The notes under the pieces are model-generated. The model made no database searches, had not been told where the DNA came from, and worked only from the letters and a program-made list of their open reading frames with translations. A stretch of 64,000 bases of DNA. It comes from Lentisphaeria bacterium UBA1791 (GTDB lineage Bacteria; Verrucomicrobiota; Lentisphaeria; Victivallales; Victivallaceae). The position numbers and the translations under genes are program-made. The stretch is taken from assembly GCA_002314455.1 (NCBI GenBank), contig DCFZ01000036.1:18744-82743 (forward strand), written 5' to 3'. Of this stretch, positions 1-7,365 are shown in pieces. Every line of letters starts with the position of its first letter. Positions within the stretch are counted from its first letter, which is position 1.

Positions 1-22
1 TATCCAGCTGAGCTACGGGTGC
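1..22 (-). tRNA. tRNA 5' end, partial (probably tRNA-Arg)
   Basis: On the minus strand the first 22 bases read GCACCCG-TA-GCTC-AGCTGGATA: a 7-nt acceptor strand, U8-A9, the GCUC D-stem and a D-loop with the conserved GG. The anticodon lies outside the window, so the isotype cannot be read. The start resembles bacterial tRNA-Arg genes with a GCACCCG acceptor, which is an inference only. Confidence 0.75.
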
Positions 23-75
23 CCAAATGCAGTCCTTTAATATATGCCGCGATCAGAGAAAATGCAAGCGGAAAA

Positions 76-1536
76 CTATTTTTTCTCCAACGGCAGTTTC
101 GGCGCTTCCGCTTCGACGTCTTTGCCGTTCCAGCAATAGGTGCAGAGCTTCTCTTTCGGAATGCCGATCGCGCTGAGCAACCCGTCAAGGCTTTGGAACT
201 TCAACGTCGACAGATTCAACTCCTTGCGGATCTCCTCGACCATCGCCTGATACTCCGGCGAGTCGAAAACAAGGTATTTCGCCAGAATTTCATCGGTGAT
301 CCCGGTCGTCTTTTCCAACCGGGCGATCGCCCGCCGCGCCGCCAGATCCATTTCACTGCGCGAACGCGAGAAATTCAAAAAGCGGCAACCGAAAAGAAGC
401 GGCGGGCACGCGGAGCGCATATGCACCGCCTTGACGCCCAATCCGTAAAGCCGCTTCACCGTATCGCGCAACTGCGTGCCGCGAACGATCGAGTCGTCGC
501 AAAAGAGCAACCGCTTCCCCTCGATCTGCTCCTGCACCGGAATCAGTTTCATCTTGGCGACGAGGTCGCGCTTGCTCTGGTTCTGCGGCATGAAACTGCG
601 CGGCCACGTCGGCGTATATTTAACGAAACTGCGCAAGTAGGGTTTATCGGTCGCATTCGAATAGCCGATCGCATGCGCGATCCCCGAATCGGGAATACCG
701 CAGATCGAATCGACTTCCTGAAGCATATCCTTGTCGCGCGAAGCGAGGATCGCGCCGTTGCGGTAACGCGCGCTTTCGGCGTTGGCGCCTTCGTAACAAC
801 TGGAGGGATAGCCGAAATAGACCCAAAAGAAGGTACAGATTTTCATCGTTTCACCGGCTTCGTGGTGAACGACGACTTTATCCTGCGTCAATTCGACGAT
901 CTCGCCGGGACCAAGTTCATGTTTGCCCCGGTAATCGAGGTTCGGGAACGCAGTCGATTCCATCGAAACCGCATAGGCGCCCTCTTTCTCGCCGATGACC
1001 ACCGGCGTGCGGCCGTAGCGGTCGCGGGCGGCAAAAACGCTTTTATCGGTCAAGAGCAAAATCGAACAGGAACCGTCGATCACCTTTTGCGCGTATTCCA
1101 ATCCGGCGGCAAAGGTGTCTTTGCGGCAGATCAGCATTGAAACCAGCTCGGTCGGATTGACTTCGCCGTCGCTCGATTCGCACAAATGGGAATAGCCGCC
1201 GTCAAACAGCTTCTGAATGATCTCCGTCTGATTATTGATCTTGCCGACGGTGACGATCGCGAAACTGCCGAGTTTGCCGGTGATCAGTAGCGGCTGATCT
1301 TCCGTATCGCTGATGACGCCGATGCCGGCGCGGCCATCAAGGCTGTCGAGTTCGCCGTCGAACTTCGAGCGGAACTGCGCGTTGGTGATGTCGTGGATGC
1401 TGCGAAAAATCCTGCCGTTTTCCTGCCGGATGGCAAGTCCGCCGCGGCGCGTGCCAAGGTGCGAGTGGTAATCCGTACCGTAAAAAAGATCATCCACACA
1501 GTTGAATTTTGAAACGACGCCGAAGAAACCGCCCAT
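76..1536 (-). CDS. PurF-like amidophosphoribosyltransferase homologue lacking the catalytic Cys2
   Basis: 486 residues with the two-domain layout of glutamine PRPP amidotransferase: N-terminal Ntn glutaminase fold (about 1-235) and C-terminal phosphoribosyltransferase (about 260-470). The PRPP loop is intact (C346-D347-D348-S349-I-V-R-G-T-Q). C234, C384, C465 and C468 sit where iron-sulfur ligands of the Bacillus-type enzyme are expected. PurF normally starts MCGIxG, with Cys2 as glutaminase nucleophile; here the start is MGGFFGVV, so the nucleophile is absent. The glutamine-site segment is altered too (HLGTRRGGLA at 26-35 instead of an LQHRGQDSAG-like motif). It is therefore probably not a glutamine-dependent PurF; it may use ammonia, receive ammonia from a partner, or have another role. 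The start is supported by AGGGG upstream and a good promoter. Monocistronic as far as seen. Confidence 0.8.
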   Translation of the reverse strand: MGGFFGVVSKFNCVDDLFYGTDYHSHLGTRRGGLAIRQENGRIFRSIHDITNAQFRSKFDGELDSLDGRAGIGVISDTEDQPLLITGKLGSFAIVTVGKINNQTEIIQKLFDGGYSHLCESSDGEVNPTELVSMLICRKDTFAAGLEYAQKVIDGSCSILLLTDKSVFAARDRYGRTPVVIGEKEGAYAVSMESTAFPNLDYRGKHELGPGEIVELTQDKVVVHHEAGETMKICTFFWVYFGYPSSCYEGANAESARYRNGAILASRDKDMLQEVDSICGIPDSGIAHAIGYSNATDKPYLRSFVKYTPTWPRSFMPQNQSKRDLVAKMKLIPVQEQIEGKRLLFCDDSIVRGTQLRDTVKRLYGLGVKAVHMRSACPPLLFGCRFLNFSRSRSEMDLAARRAIARLEKTTGITDEILAKYLVFDSPEYQAMVEEIRKELNLSTLKFQSLDGLLSAIGIPKEKLCTYCWNGKDVEAEAPKLPLEKK

Positions 1537-1583
1537 GCGACACCCCTATTTGTAAAAAAAACATCCCGTCTGCGTTATGCTAT

Positions 1584-1612
1584 AATATAATATGAGACGG
1601 CACGTTTTACAA
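1584..1612 (-). promoter_or_regulatory. sigma70-type promoter of the PurF-like gene
   Basis: Minus strand: TTGTAA (-35), 17-bp spacer, TATATT (-10), about 50 bp upstream of the ATG. Fits the pattern seen at many other promoters in the window. Confidence 0.55.
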
Positions 1613-1633
1613 CCGCACAAGCGGCAAATTCCA

Positions 1634-2467
1634 CTATAAATCACGCGAAACGATTTCTCCGGGGCGCGTCATCGCGCCGGCGGAAATTTTCCGTCCCGGA
1701 TAAATGGCGGTATGAATTCCCGTATGGACGCCATCGCCGATGATAGCACCGAATTTGCGTCTGCCCGTATCCACGAGAACATTTTCCACCATCGAACGGT
1801 GATTCAGACCATCGTGGCGCAAATTGCCGATCACCGTCCCCGCGCCGAAATTCACATAGTCACCGAGGATCGAATCACCGACATAGCTCAAGTGCCCGAC
1901 GCTGCTATGGTTGCCGATGATCGAATTCTTGATCTCGACCGCCTGCCCGATATGGACAAAGTCGCCGATCACGGTGTTGCCGCGCAAGTAGCAATTGGGG
2001 CCGATCTTGCAATTTTTGCCGATCACGACGTTGCCCTCGATGTAGACGCCGGGCAAAAGGAGGGAGTTTTCCCCGAGAACGAGATGCCCCGTATATTCCG
2101 CACGCGGGGAAACCTCACCCGCGATTTCATCGCGATCGAGCGCTTTCACCAGCATTTCGCCGATCGCCAAAACGTCCCACGGGTAACGGATCACCACACC
2201 CTCCGCCGGAAAGAGTTCACGCCCCTTTCCGGCGCGCGCCAGAACATTGCCGCAACCATCTTCCACGACGAAATCGGTGTGGTCTTTTAACTCGGCAAGC
2301 ATCCTTTCCGAAGGGAAAAAATCACCATTCCAGATCACGTCGACGGGAAACGCCGCAAGTTTTTCCTGCAAAACATTCCGCAATTGCCGGTTGCCGAGCA
2401 TCAATGCGGCAACGTCGGTCGCCAGCGGCGCCAGCGTCGGAAGGTTCTTTTCGACAAACAGGATCAT
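1634..2467 (-). CDS. GlmU-like sugar nucleotidyltransferase/acyltransferase with left-handed beta-helix
   Basis: 277 residues from an ATG at 2467, one base after the glmM stop, which indicates translational coupling. The first ~120 residues resemble the end of an archaeal-type sugar-1-phosphate nucleotidyltransferase domain (FPSE, RYPWDVL), but there is no N-terminal nucleotide-binding signature of the LxxGxGTRM type. From about residue 125 the protein is hexapeptide repeats (repeated I-G-[DN]-x-x-x-[IV]) folding as a left-handed beta-helix, as in the acetyltransferase half of GlmU. Position after glmM suggests a role in UDP-N-acetylglucosamine synthesis, as acetyltransferase or partial GlmU. 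Whether it transfers uridylyl groups is doubtful. A longer in-frame start upstream lies inside glmM and was rejected. Confidence 0.7.
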   Translation of the reverse strand: MILFVEKNLPTLAPLATDVAALMLGNRQLRNVLQEKLAAFPVDVIWNGDFFPSERMLAELKDHTDFVVEDGCGNVLARAGKGRELFPAEGVVIRYPWDVLAIGEMLVKALDRDEIAGEVSPRAEYTGHLVLGENSLLLPGVYIEGNVVIGKNCKIGPNCYLRGNTVIGDFVHIGQAVEIKNSIIGNHSSVGHLSYVGDSILGDYVNFGAGTVIGNLRHDGLNHRSMVENVLVDTGRRKFGAIIGDGVHTGIHTAIYPGRKISAGAMTRPGEIVSRDL

Positions 2468-2468
2468 A

Positions 2469-3815
2469 TCACGCCCCCAATTCCAGTTTCGCCGCCGCGA
2501 CGATCTTTTCGAGCCACGCGTCGAGCATCGCCGCATCTTCCATTTCGACGAGAATGCGGAGCTTGTTTTCGGTGCCGCTGTAACGGACGACCGCCCTGCC
2601 CCCGTTGCCGACGGCATTTTTCAACGCGTCAAGCGTCGAATTCAATTGCAACAATTGGTCAAGCGGCACTTTCGACCGGATCGGCAAATTGACCATCTTT
2701 TGCGGGAACGCCGTCATAAAGGACGCCAGTTGCTGCAAGGATTCGTTGCGCTCCATCATCAGTTTCAACACGTGGAGCGCCGTGATGATGCCGTCGCCCG
2801 TCGTCACGTAATCCATAAAAATAACGTGCCCCGCCTGTTCGCCGCCGACGTTGCAATGCCGGTCGCGCATCGCTTCGATGACGAGGTGGTCGCCGACGTC
2901 GGTCGTGATGACGTCGATCCCCGCTTCGCGCATCGCCCGGTGAAGTCCCAGATTGCTCATCGACGTGACGACGACGGCGTTGTTGGCAAGTTTGCCCCGT
3001 TTCCTGTAGTCGAGGGCGACCATTCCGATGATGCGGTCGCCGTCGACGACCTCGCCCGCCGCGTCGCAGAAAATCACCCGGTCGGCGTCGCCGTCAAGCG
3101 CAATGCCGCAATCGGCGTGGGTCTGCCGGACTCTTTCGCACATCGTTTTTACGTGCGTCGCACCGCAAGCGTCGTTGATGTTGCCGCCGTCGGGTGAAAC
3201 GCCGATCTCGATCACTTCGGCGCCGAGTTCGCGAAAAATCGCCGGCGCCATCGCATAGGCGGCGCCATTGGCGCAGTCGAGCACGATCTTCAGCCCCGCA
3301 AGCGAGCAGTTTTTAATGGAACTTTTGGCGAATTCGATATAGCGCCCGCGGGCGTCGTCGATGCGCCGCGCCTTGCCGATGTTGGCGCTTCCGGCAAGCA
3401 GATCGCTGCTTCTGCCGATTGCAATGAGTTCTTCGATCGCGTCGCTCTGCGTTTCGGTGAGCTTGAAGCCGTTTTCGTCGAAGATCTTGATGCCGTTGTC
3501 CTCCGCGGGATTGTGGCTCGCCGTGATCATAATGCCGCAGTCGGCGGCAAAGGAACGCACCAGATGCGCAACGGCGGGCGTCGGCATCGGGCCGACTTCG
3601 AGGACGTCCATGCCCATACTGAGCAATCCCGCCGTGATCGCGCTTTCGAGCATATAGCCGGAAAGCCGGGTGTCCTTGCCGACAACGACGCGGCGCGAGG
3701 CGCCGTTGGCGCGGTACTTCGCCACCGCCTTGCCGACGAGCAACGCCATTTCCGGCGTGATCGGATAACGATTCGCCTTGCCGCGAATGCCGTCGGTGCC
3801 AAATAGTTTTTCCAT
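2469..3815 (-). CDS. glmM: Phosphoglucosamine mutase
   Basis: 448 residues, the usual length. Interconverts glucosamine-6-phosphate and glucosamine-1-phosphate in the cytosol, on the way to UDP-N-acetylglucosamine for peptidoglycan and lipopolysaccharide. Starts MEKLFGTDGIRG, typical of GlmM. The phosphoserine loop is TASHNP with S100, the metal loop is DGDADR, and the C-terminal phosphate-binding loop is RYSGTEN. Preceded by AAGGAG. Lies between a glmS remnant and a GlmU-like gene, all on the minus strand, forming a hexosamine operon. Confidence 0.95.
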   Translation of the reverse strand: MEKLFGTDGIRGKANRYPITPEMALLVGKAVAKYRANGASRRVVVGKDTRLSGYMLESAITAGLLSMGMDVLEVGPMPTPAVAHLVRSFAADCGIMITASHNPAEDNGIKIFDENGFKLTETQSDAIEELIAIGRSSDLLAGSANIGKARRIDDARGRYIEFAKSSIKNCSLAGLKIVLDCANGAAYAMAPAIFRELGAEVIEIGVSPDGGNINDACGATHVKTMCERVRQTHADCGIALDGDADRVIFCDAAGEVVDGDRIIGMVALDYRKRGKLANNAVVVTSMSNLGLHRAMREAGIDVITTDVGDHLVIEAMRDRHCNVGGEQAGHVIFMDYVTTGDGIITALHVLKLMMERNESLQQLASFMTAFPQKMVNLPIRSKVPLDQLLQLNSTLDALKNAVGNGGRAVVRYSGTENKLRILVEMEDAAMLDAWLEKIVAAAKLELGA

Positions 3816-3843
3816 TTTTCAGACTCCTTAATTAAAAAGGTAT

Positions 3844-4077
3844 TTATTCAACCGTCACACTTTTTGCCAAGTGGCGCGGGCGATCGATCTCGCAACCGCG
3901 CGCCTTGGCAAAATAATAAGCAAACAACTGCAGCGCCACCGCCGTGACGACCGATGCGGCATACCGCGAGCACGGGGCACTTTGATCGTGTTGGCGACAA
4001 GTTTTTTCACTTCCCGATCGCCCAGCGCATATGGGCGATGCCGCGCGATCCCCGACAAAACCAACAATGCCGCACAT
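3844..4077 (-). pseudogene. glmS: glmS remnant (glucosamine-6-phosphate synthase, internally deleted)
   Basis: A 77-codon frame starts MCGIVGFVGDRAASPI, the exact start of a GlmS glutaminase domain with Cys2, and ends LAKSVTVE, the universal GlmS C-terminus, preceded by VALQLFAYYF and CEIDRPRH. Intact GlmS has about 600 residues, so more than 500 codons are missing. Between the two ends, codons 17-42 make no GlmS sense in this frame, but the next frame reads GDREVKKLVANTIKVPRA, which matches the GlmS region just before its C-terminus. Hence there is one large internal deletion plus a small compensating frameshift near 3960. The ribosome-binding site AAGGAG and start are preserved. Either recent decay or a collapse in assembly. 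Confidence 0.8.
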
Positions 4078-4099
4078 CGGATATGCACTCCTTCCTTGT

Positions 4100-4586
4100 T
4101 TTTCCGAAAAACGATTTGCATAAAATAACGCCGCCTCGTCGACTTTTCCACCAATTTATGGATTTTTTTTCGTTTTTTATGGATTTTTAGAGATTTATCA
4201 ATTTTTCTTTCAACTTTTTTTGAAAAATTTTTCATTTTTTCGATCAAAACCGGCGTTTTCTATTTGAAAAAAGGCAATTTAAGAGATATTTTAAACAAGA
4301 TGCAAAGGTGTTTTTCTTTTGCACAAAGACGCGAGAGGGGCGTTTTTGTCGGATCGTTTTCCACCGCTCACGACAAGGCGAAACTCAACCGGACTGCGGT
4401 TCCGCGGCAGGGAAAGTTGCGGGATCCGGGAAATTCAAGCTTAGTTTGAAGCGTTGCGCGACCTGTCTTTCGGGAGGGGGCGTTTATTCGCTTATTTTTG
4501 TTTTTCCCGAGACGGTCCGGCTTCGTGCCGAGCAGAAAAAATTTGTACAATTGAACCTAACCAAAGGTAACAAAGGACAAGTAAAA
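4100..4586. other. Gene-free AT-rich intergenic region between glmS remnant and rpmJ
   Basis: About 490 bases separate two divergent operons. Positions 4140-4260 are strongly T-rich on the plus strand, with repeated GGATTTTT-like words. The rest has mixed composition and no frame resembling a known protein. It should hold the promoters of both operons, but no -35/-10 pair was convincing. No glmS ribozyme core was recognised upstream of the glmS remnant. Confidence 0.5.
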
Positions 4587-4703
4587 ATGAAAGTCAGAGC
4601 TTCGATCAAGCGCAGATGCGAATTCTGTCAGATCATCAAACGCAACGGGACGATCCGCGTGATCTGCTCCCGCGACCCCCGCCACAAGCAGCGTCAGGGC
4701 TAA
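4587..4703 (+). CDS. rpmJ: 50S ribosomal protein L36 (zinc-binding form)
   Basis: 38 residues, the normal length of bL36. Small zinc-ribbon protein of the large ribosomal subunit. The four metal ligands are present: C11, C14, C27 and H33, so this is the zinc-binding (C+) paralogue. Preceded by AAAGGA at a good distance. A much longer frame reads through from further upstream but has no family resemblance. First visible gene of the alpha-operon tail, followed by rpsM as in most bacteria. Confidence 0.95.
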   Translation: MKVRASIKRRCEFCQIIKRNGTIRVICSRDPRHKQRQG

Positions 4704-4755
4704 AGCAAGGTAAAACCGAAATCAACGGCAACTATAAAAAGTAAGGATTCAAAAC

Positions 4756-5157
4756 ATGCCTCGTATTATTGGTGTTGACATTCCGGGCAACAAGCGCATC
4801 GAATACTCGTTGCGCTACATCTACGGCGTGGGCCCGACCAAAGCGATCGAAATTCTCACCAAGGCGAAGATCGATCCCGCGATGCGCGCCAGCGACATCA
4901 CCCCGGACCAGATTTCCCAGATCACGAAAATCCTGCAGAACGATCTGATCGTCGAAGGCGATCTGCGCCGCAGCATTTCCGCCGATATCCGCCGTCTGCA
5001 GCAGATCAACTGCTACCGCGGCATCCGTCATCGTCGCAATCTGCCCGTCCGCGGTCAGCGCACCAAGACGAATGCCCGTACCCGCAAGGGCAAGAAAGTG
5101 ACGATCGGCGCGATCCGCGACAAAACTCAGCGTCGTCTCGCGGCGAAAGAGGAATAA
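4756..5157 (+). CDS. rpsM: 30S ribosomal protein S13
   Basis: 133 residues, slightly longer than usual. uS13 sits in the head of the small subunit and contacts the P-site tRNA. Recognised by MPRIIGVDIPGNKRIEYSL, the helix-two-turns-helix segment IYGVGPTKA and the basic tail with GQRTKTNARTRKG. Ribosome-binding site TAAGGA. The short C-terminal extension (RDKTQRRLAAKEE) is lineage-specific. Between rpmJ and rpsK. Confidence 0.97.
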   Translation: MPRIIGVDIPGNKRIEYSLRYIYGVGPTKAIEILTKAKIDPAMRASDITPDQISQITKILQNDLIVEGDLRRSISADIRRLQQINCYRGIRHRRNLPVRGQRTKTNARTRKGKKVTIGAIRDKTQRRLAAKEE

Positions 5158-5209
5158 TCGCCTCTTCCTATTAATGATAGCTTAAAATAATTTGGAGAAT
5201 ATTCAGATC

Positions 5210-5659
5210 ATGGCTGAAGAAGAAATCAAGACCGCCGTCGAGACGGAAGCGGCTCCGGCTGAAGAAACTGCCGCCGCCCCCGTCGTCAAGCAGCGCGCCA
5301 AGAGCGGCCGCTTTATCCCCAGCGGGATCGCCCACATTCTGGCGACCTTCAACAACACCAAAGTTACTTTCACCGACTTGCACGGCAATGTGATCAGCTG
5401 GTCCACCGGCGGCAAGAACGGCTTCAAGGGCTCGCGCAAGAGCACCGCTTATGCGGCGCAGGTGATCGCCGGTGAAGCGGCGAAAAAAGCGATGCTCCTC
5501 GGTATGAAGGAAGTCGAAGTGCGGATCAAGGGACCGGGTGCCGGTCGTGAATCCGCCGTCCGCGGCATCGCTGCCGCCGGCATTGAAATCAGCGTCATCA
5601 AAGACATCACCCCGGTTCCGCACAACGGTTGCCGGCCCCCGAAACGTCGCCGGGTCTAA
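5210..5659 (+). CDS. rpsK: 30S ribosomal protein S11 with acidic N-terminal extension
   Basis: 149 residues from ATG 5210, chosen because GGAGA lies about 12 bases upstream; a TTG at 5192 would overlap this site. The S11 core begins at about residue 37 ([19 protein letters not shown]) and ends with [11 protein letters not shown], as in all S11. Ahead of it lie about 25 acidic, alanine-rich residues not found in E. coli S11. Platform protein of the 30S subunit. Next gene is rpoA; rpsD, which often lies between, is absent here. Confidence 0.96.
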   Translation: MAEEEIKTAVETEAAPAEETAAAPVVKQRAKSGRFIPSGIAHILATFNNTKVTFTDLHGNVISWSTGGKNGFKGSRKSTAYAAQVIAGEAAKKAMLLGMKEVEVRIKGPGAGRESAVRGIAAAGIEISVIKDITPVPHNGCRPPKRRRV

Positions 5660-5771
5660 TTACCGCTGTGTCTTACGCCCGCTTGAACTCAAGCGGGCGG
5701 CGTAAACAGAAGTTTTCGTTTAAGTACCGTGTCGGCAACGACACATAATGGAATTTGGGAAGGAAGTAAAT

Positions 5772-6788
5772 ATGAATTCTACAATCGGATTTCCGATGCC
5801 GAAGGCGATCGTCGCGGATGAAGCGACGATGACCGATACTTACGCAAAATTCATTGCTCAGCCGTTCCAGAGCGGATTTGGCCACACGCTGGGCAATGCG
5901 TTGCGCCGGGTGTTGCTCTCCTCTCTCGAAGGTGCGGCGATCTCGTCGGTTGCAATCGATGGCGTCAAGCATGAATTCGACTCGCTGAAAAACGTGGTGG
6001 AAGACATCACCGAGATCGTGCTGAACCTCAAGATGATCAAGCTGGTTCTGCACGGTGAAGGTCCCAAAACGCTCGAGATCAAAGCCGACAAAGCCGGCGC
6101 AGTCACGGCGGGGAACATCATTTGCGACAGCTCGGTCGAGGTGCTCAACCCCGATCAGTTGATCTGCACGCTCGACAAGGACGAGCCCTTTCACGCGGTG
6201 ATTGAAGTGATCTCCGGCAAAGGCTATCAGCCCGCCGAAGCGCACAACGCCCAGCGTCCGATCGGCACGATCCCGGTCGACTGCCTCTTCAGCCCCGTGA
6301 CGCGCGTCAACTATCAGGTCGGCGCCGCCCGCGTCGGTGAAGAAACCGAAATGGACAGCCTCGAGCTCGAAATCTGGACCGACGGCCGCATCGCTCCGCG
6401 CGCTGCGCTCGAAGCCGCGACCCGGATCCTCTGCGATCACCTGCAGCCTTTCCTCGGCAATCAGATGGTCAAGGAAGAAGTTCCGCTCACCGAAGAGGAA
6501 GCCAAACTGTACAAGCTCCTGTCGCAGGACATCGACGTGCTCGACCTCTCGGTCCGCGCGATGAACTGCCTCAACAGCGCCGACATCCGTCTGGTCAGCG
6601 AGCTTTGCACGAAAACCGAAAGCCGGATGCTCAAGTACCGGAATTTCGGCAAAAAGTCGTTGGATGAAATCAAAGAAAAAATTGAAAAGCTCGGTCTGGA
6701 ACTGGGGATGACCCTCAGCGACCGGTTGCTCGCCGCCTTGGAAACCGAAGCGGCGCGCGTCCGGGCCGAAGCTGAGGAGAACAAGTAA
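5772..6788 (+). CDS. rpoA: RNA polymerase alpha subunit
   Basis: 338 residues. The N-terminal domain (about 1-230) carries the dimer and assembly signatures FGHTLGNALRRVLLSSLEGAA and RPIGTIPVD; after a flexible linker, the C-terminal domain (about 255-320) has the helix-hairpin-helix NFGKKSLDEIKEK that binds UP elements and activators. The ATG at 5772 follows GGAAGGAAG; an in-frame ATG 24 bases earlier would include this Shine-Dalgarno stretch and is less likely. Start of rplQ is 2 bases downstream of its stop. Confidence 0.96.
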   Translation: MNSTIGFPMPKAIVADEATMTDTYAKFIAQPFQSGFGHTLGNALRRVLLSSLEGAAISSVAIDGVKHEFDSLKNVVEDITEIVLNLKMIKLVLHGEGPKTLEIKADKAGAVTAGNIICDSSVEVLNPDQLICTLDKDEPFHAVIEVISGKGYQPAEAHNAQRPIGTIPVDCLFSPVTRVNYQVGAARVGEETEMDSLELEIWTDGRIAPRAALEAATRILCDHLQPFLGNQMVKEEVPLTEEEAKLYKLLSQDIDVLDLSVRAMNCLNSADIRLVSELCTKTESRMLKYRNFGKKSLDEIKEKIEKLGLELGMTLSDRLLAALETEAARVRAEAEENK

Positions 6789-6790
6789 TT

Positions 6791-7210
6791 ATGCGTCACA
6801 GAGTAGCAACTTTCAAGATCGGTCGTTCCGGCGCGCATCGCCGGGCGATGATGGCCAATATGATCAGCAGCCTTTTCCTCAACGGTCGGATCGAAACCAC
6901 CGTGGTCAAGGCCAAGGAAGCCAGCCGTCAGGCTGACAAACTCGTCACGATCGGCAAAAAAGGCGATCTCCATCGCCGTCGTCTCGCGGCTGCGCGTCTG
7001 CGCAACCCCGAAGCCGTCGCGAAACTTTTTGCGGAAATCGCCCCCTCCTATATGGATCGTCAGGGCGGCTACACCCGCATCCTCAAACTGGGTCAGCGTC
7101 GCGGCGACGCCGCCGAAACCTGTATTCTGATGCTGGTCGATCCGGCGCAGAAGCAGGCCAAGGAAGCCCCCGCGGCGGAGGTCAAAGCGGAAGAAGCGCC
7201 CAAAGCGTAG
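6791..7210 (+). CDS. rplQ: 50S ribosomal protein L17
   Basis: 139 residues. The bL17 core is clear: MRHRVATFKIGRSGAHRRAMMANM at the start and YTRILKLGQRRGDAAE near residue 100. The last 25 residues are an alanine/glutamate-rich tail with no counterpart in E. coli L17. Translationally coupled to rpoA and followed by a strong intrinsic terminator, so it ends the operon. Confidence 0.96.
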   Translation: MRHRVATFKIGRSGAHRRAMMANMISSLFLNGRIETTVVKAKEASRQADKLVTIGKKGDLHRRRLAAARLRNPEAVAKLFAEIAPSYMDRQGGYTRILKLGQRRGDAAETCILMLVDPAQKQAKEAPAAEVKAEEAPKA

Positions 7211-7227
7211 TCTTAACGATTGACACC

Positions 7228-7268
7228 AAAACTCCGGAAGTCCCGCGGGATTTCCGGAGTTTTTTTTG
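7228..7268 (+). terminator. Intrinsic terminator after rplQ
   Basis: AACTCCGGAA pairs with TTCCGGAGTT across a GC-rich loop that can itself pair (TCCCGCGGGA), followed by a run of eight T. Confidence 0.9.
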
Positions 7269-7298
7269 CATTAGACTGCAAAAATGATCTTCCGGCAG

Positions 7299-7327
7299 TT
7301 GCGCCGGAGCGCAAAATCGGCTATATT
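7299..7327 (+). promoter_or_regulatory. sigma70-type promoter of glnN
   Basis: TTGCGC, 17-bp spacer, TATATT, about 38 bp upstream of the glnN ATG. Confidence 0.5.
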
Positions 7328-7365
7328 ATAAAAATAACAAAATCATTTGAAGGATAACCGGATCA

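Noticed and set aside
3855..4247. 130-codon minus-strand frame starting [11 protein letters not shown]
   Set aside because: Its second half is glmS remnant sequence read in the other frame; the lysine-rich first half is translated poly-T.
4100..4300. glmS ribozyme or replication origin
   Set aside because: T-rich tract and TTTTCCACC words were noted, but no glmS ribozyme core and no cluster of DnaA boxes (TTATCCACA) could be found.
4264..4449. Small plus-strand open frame upstream of rpmJ
   Set aside because: No ribosome-binding site or recognisable sequence; composition differs from genes.
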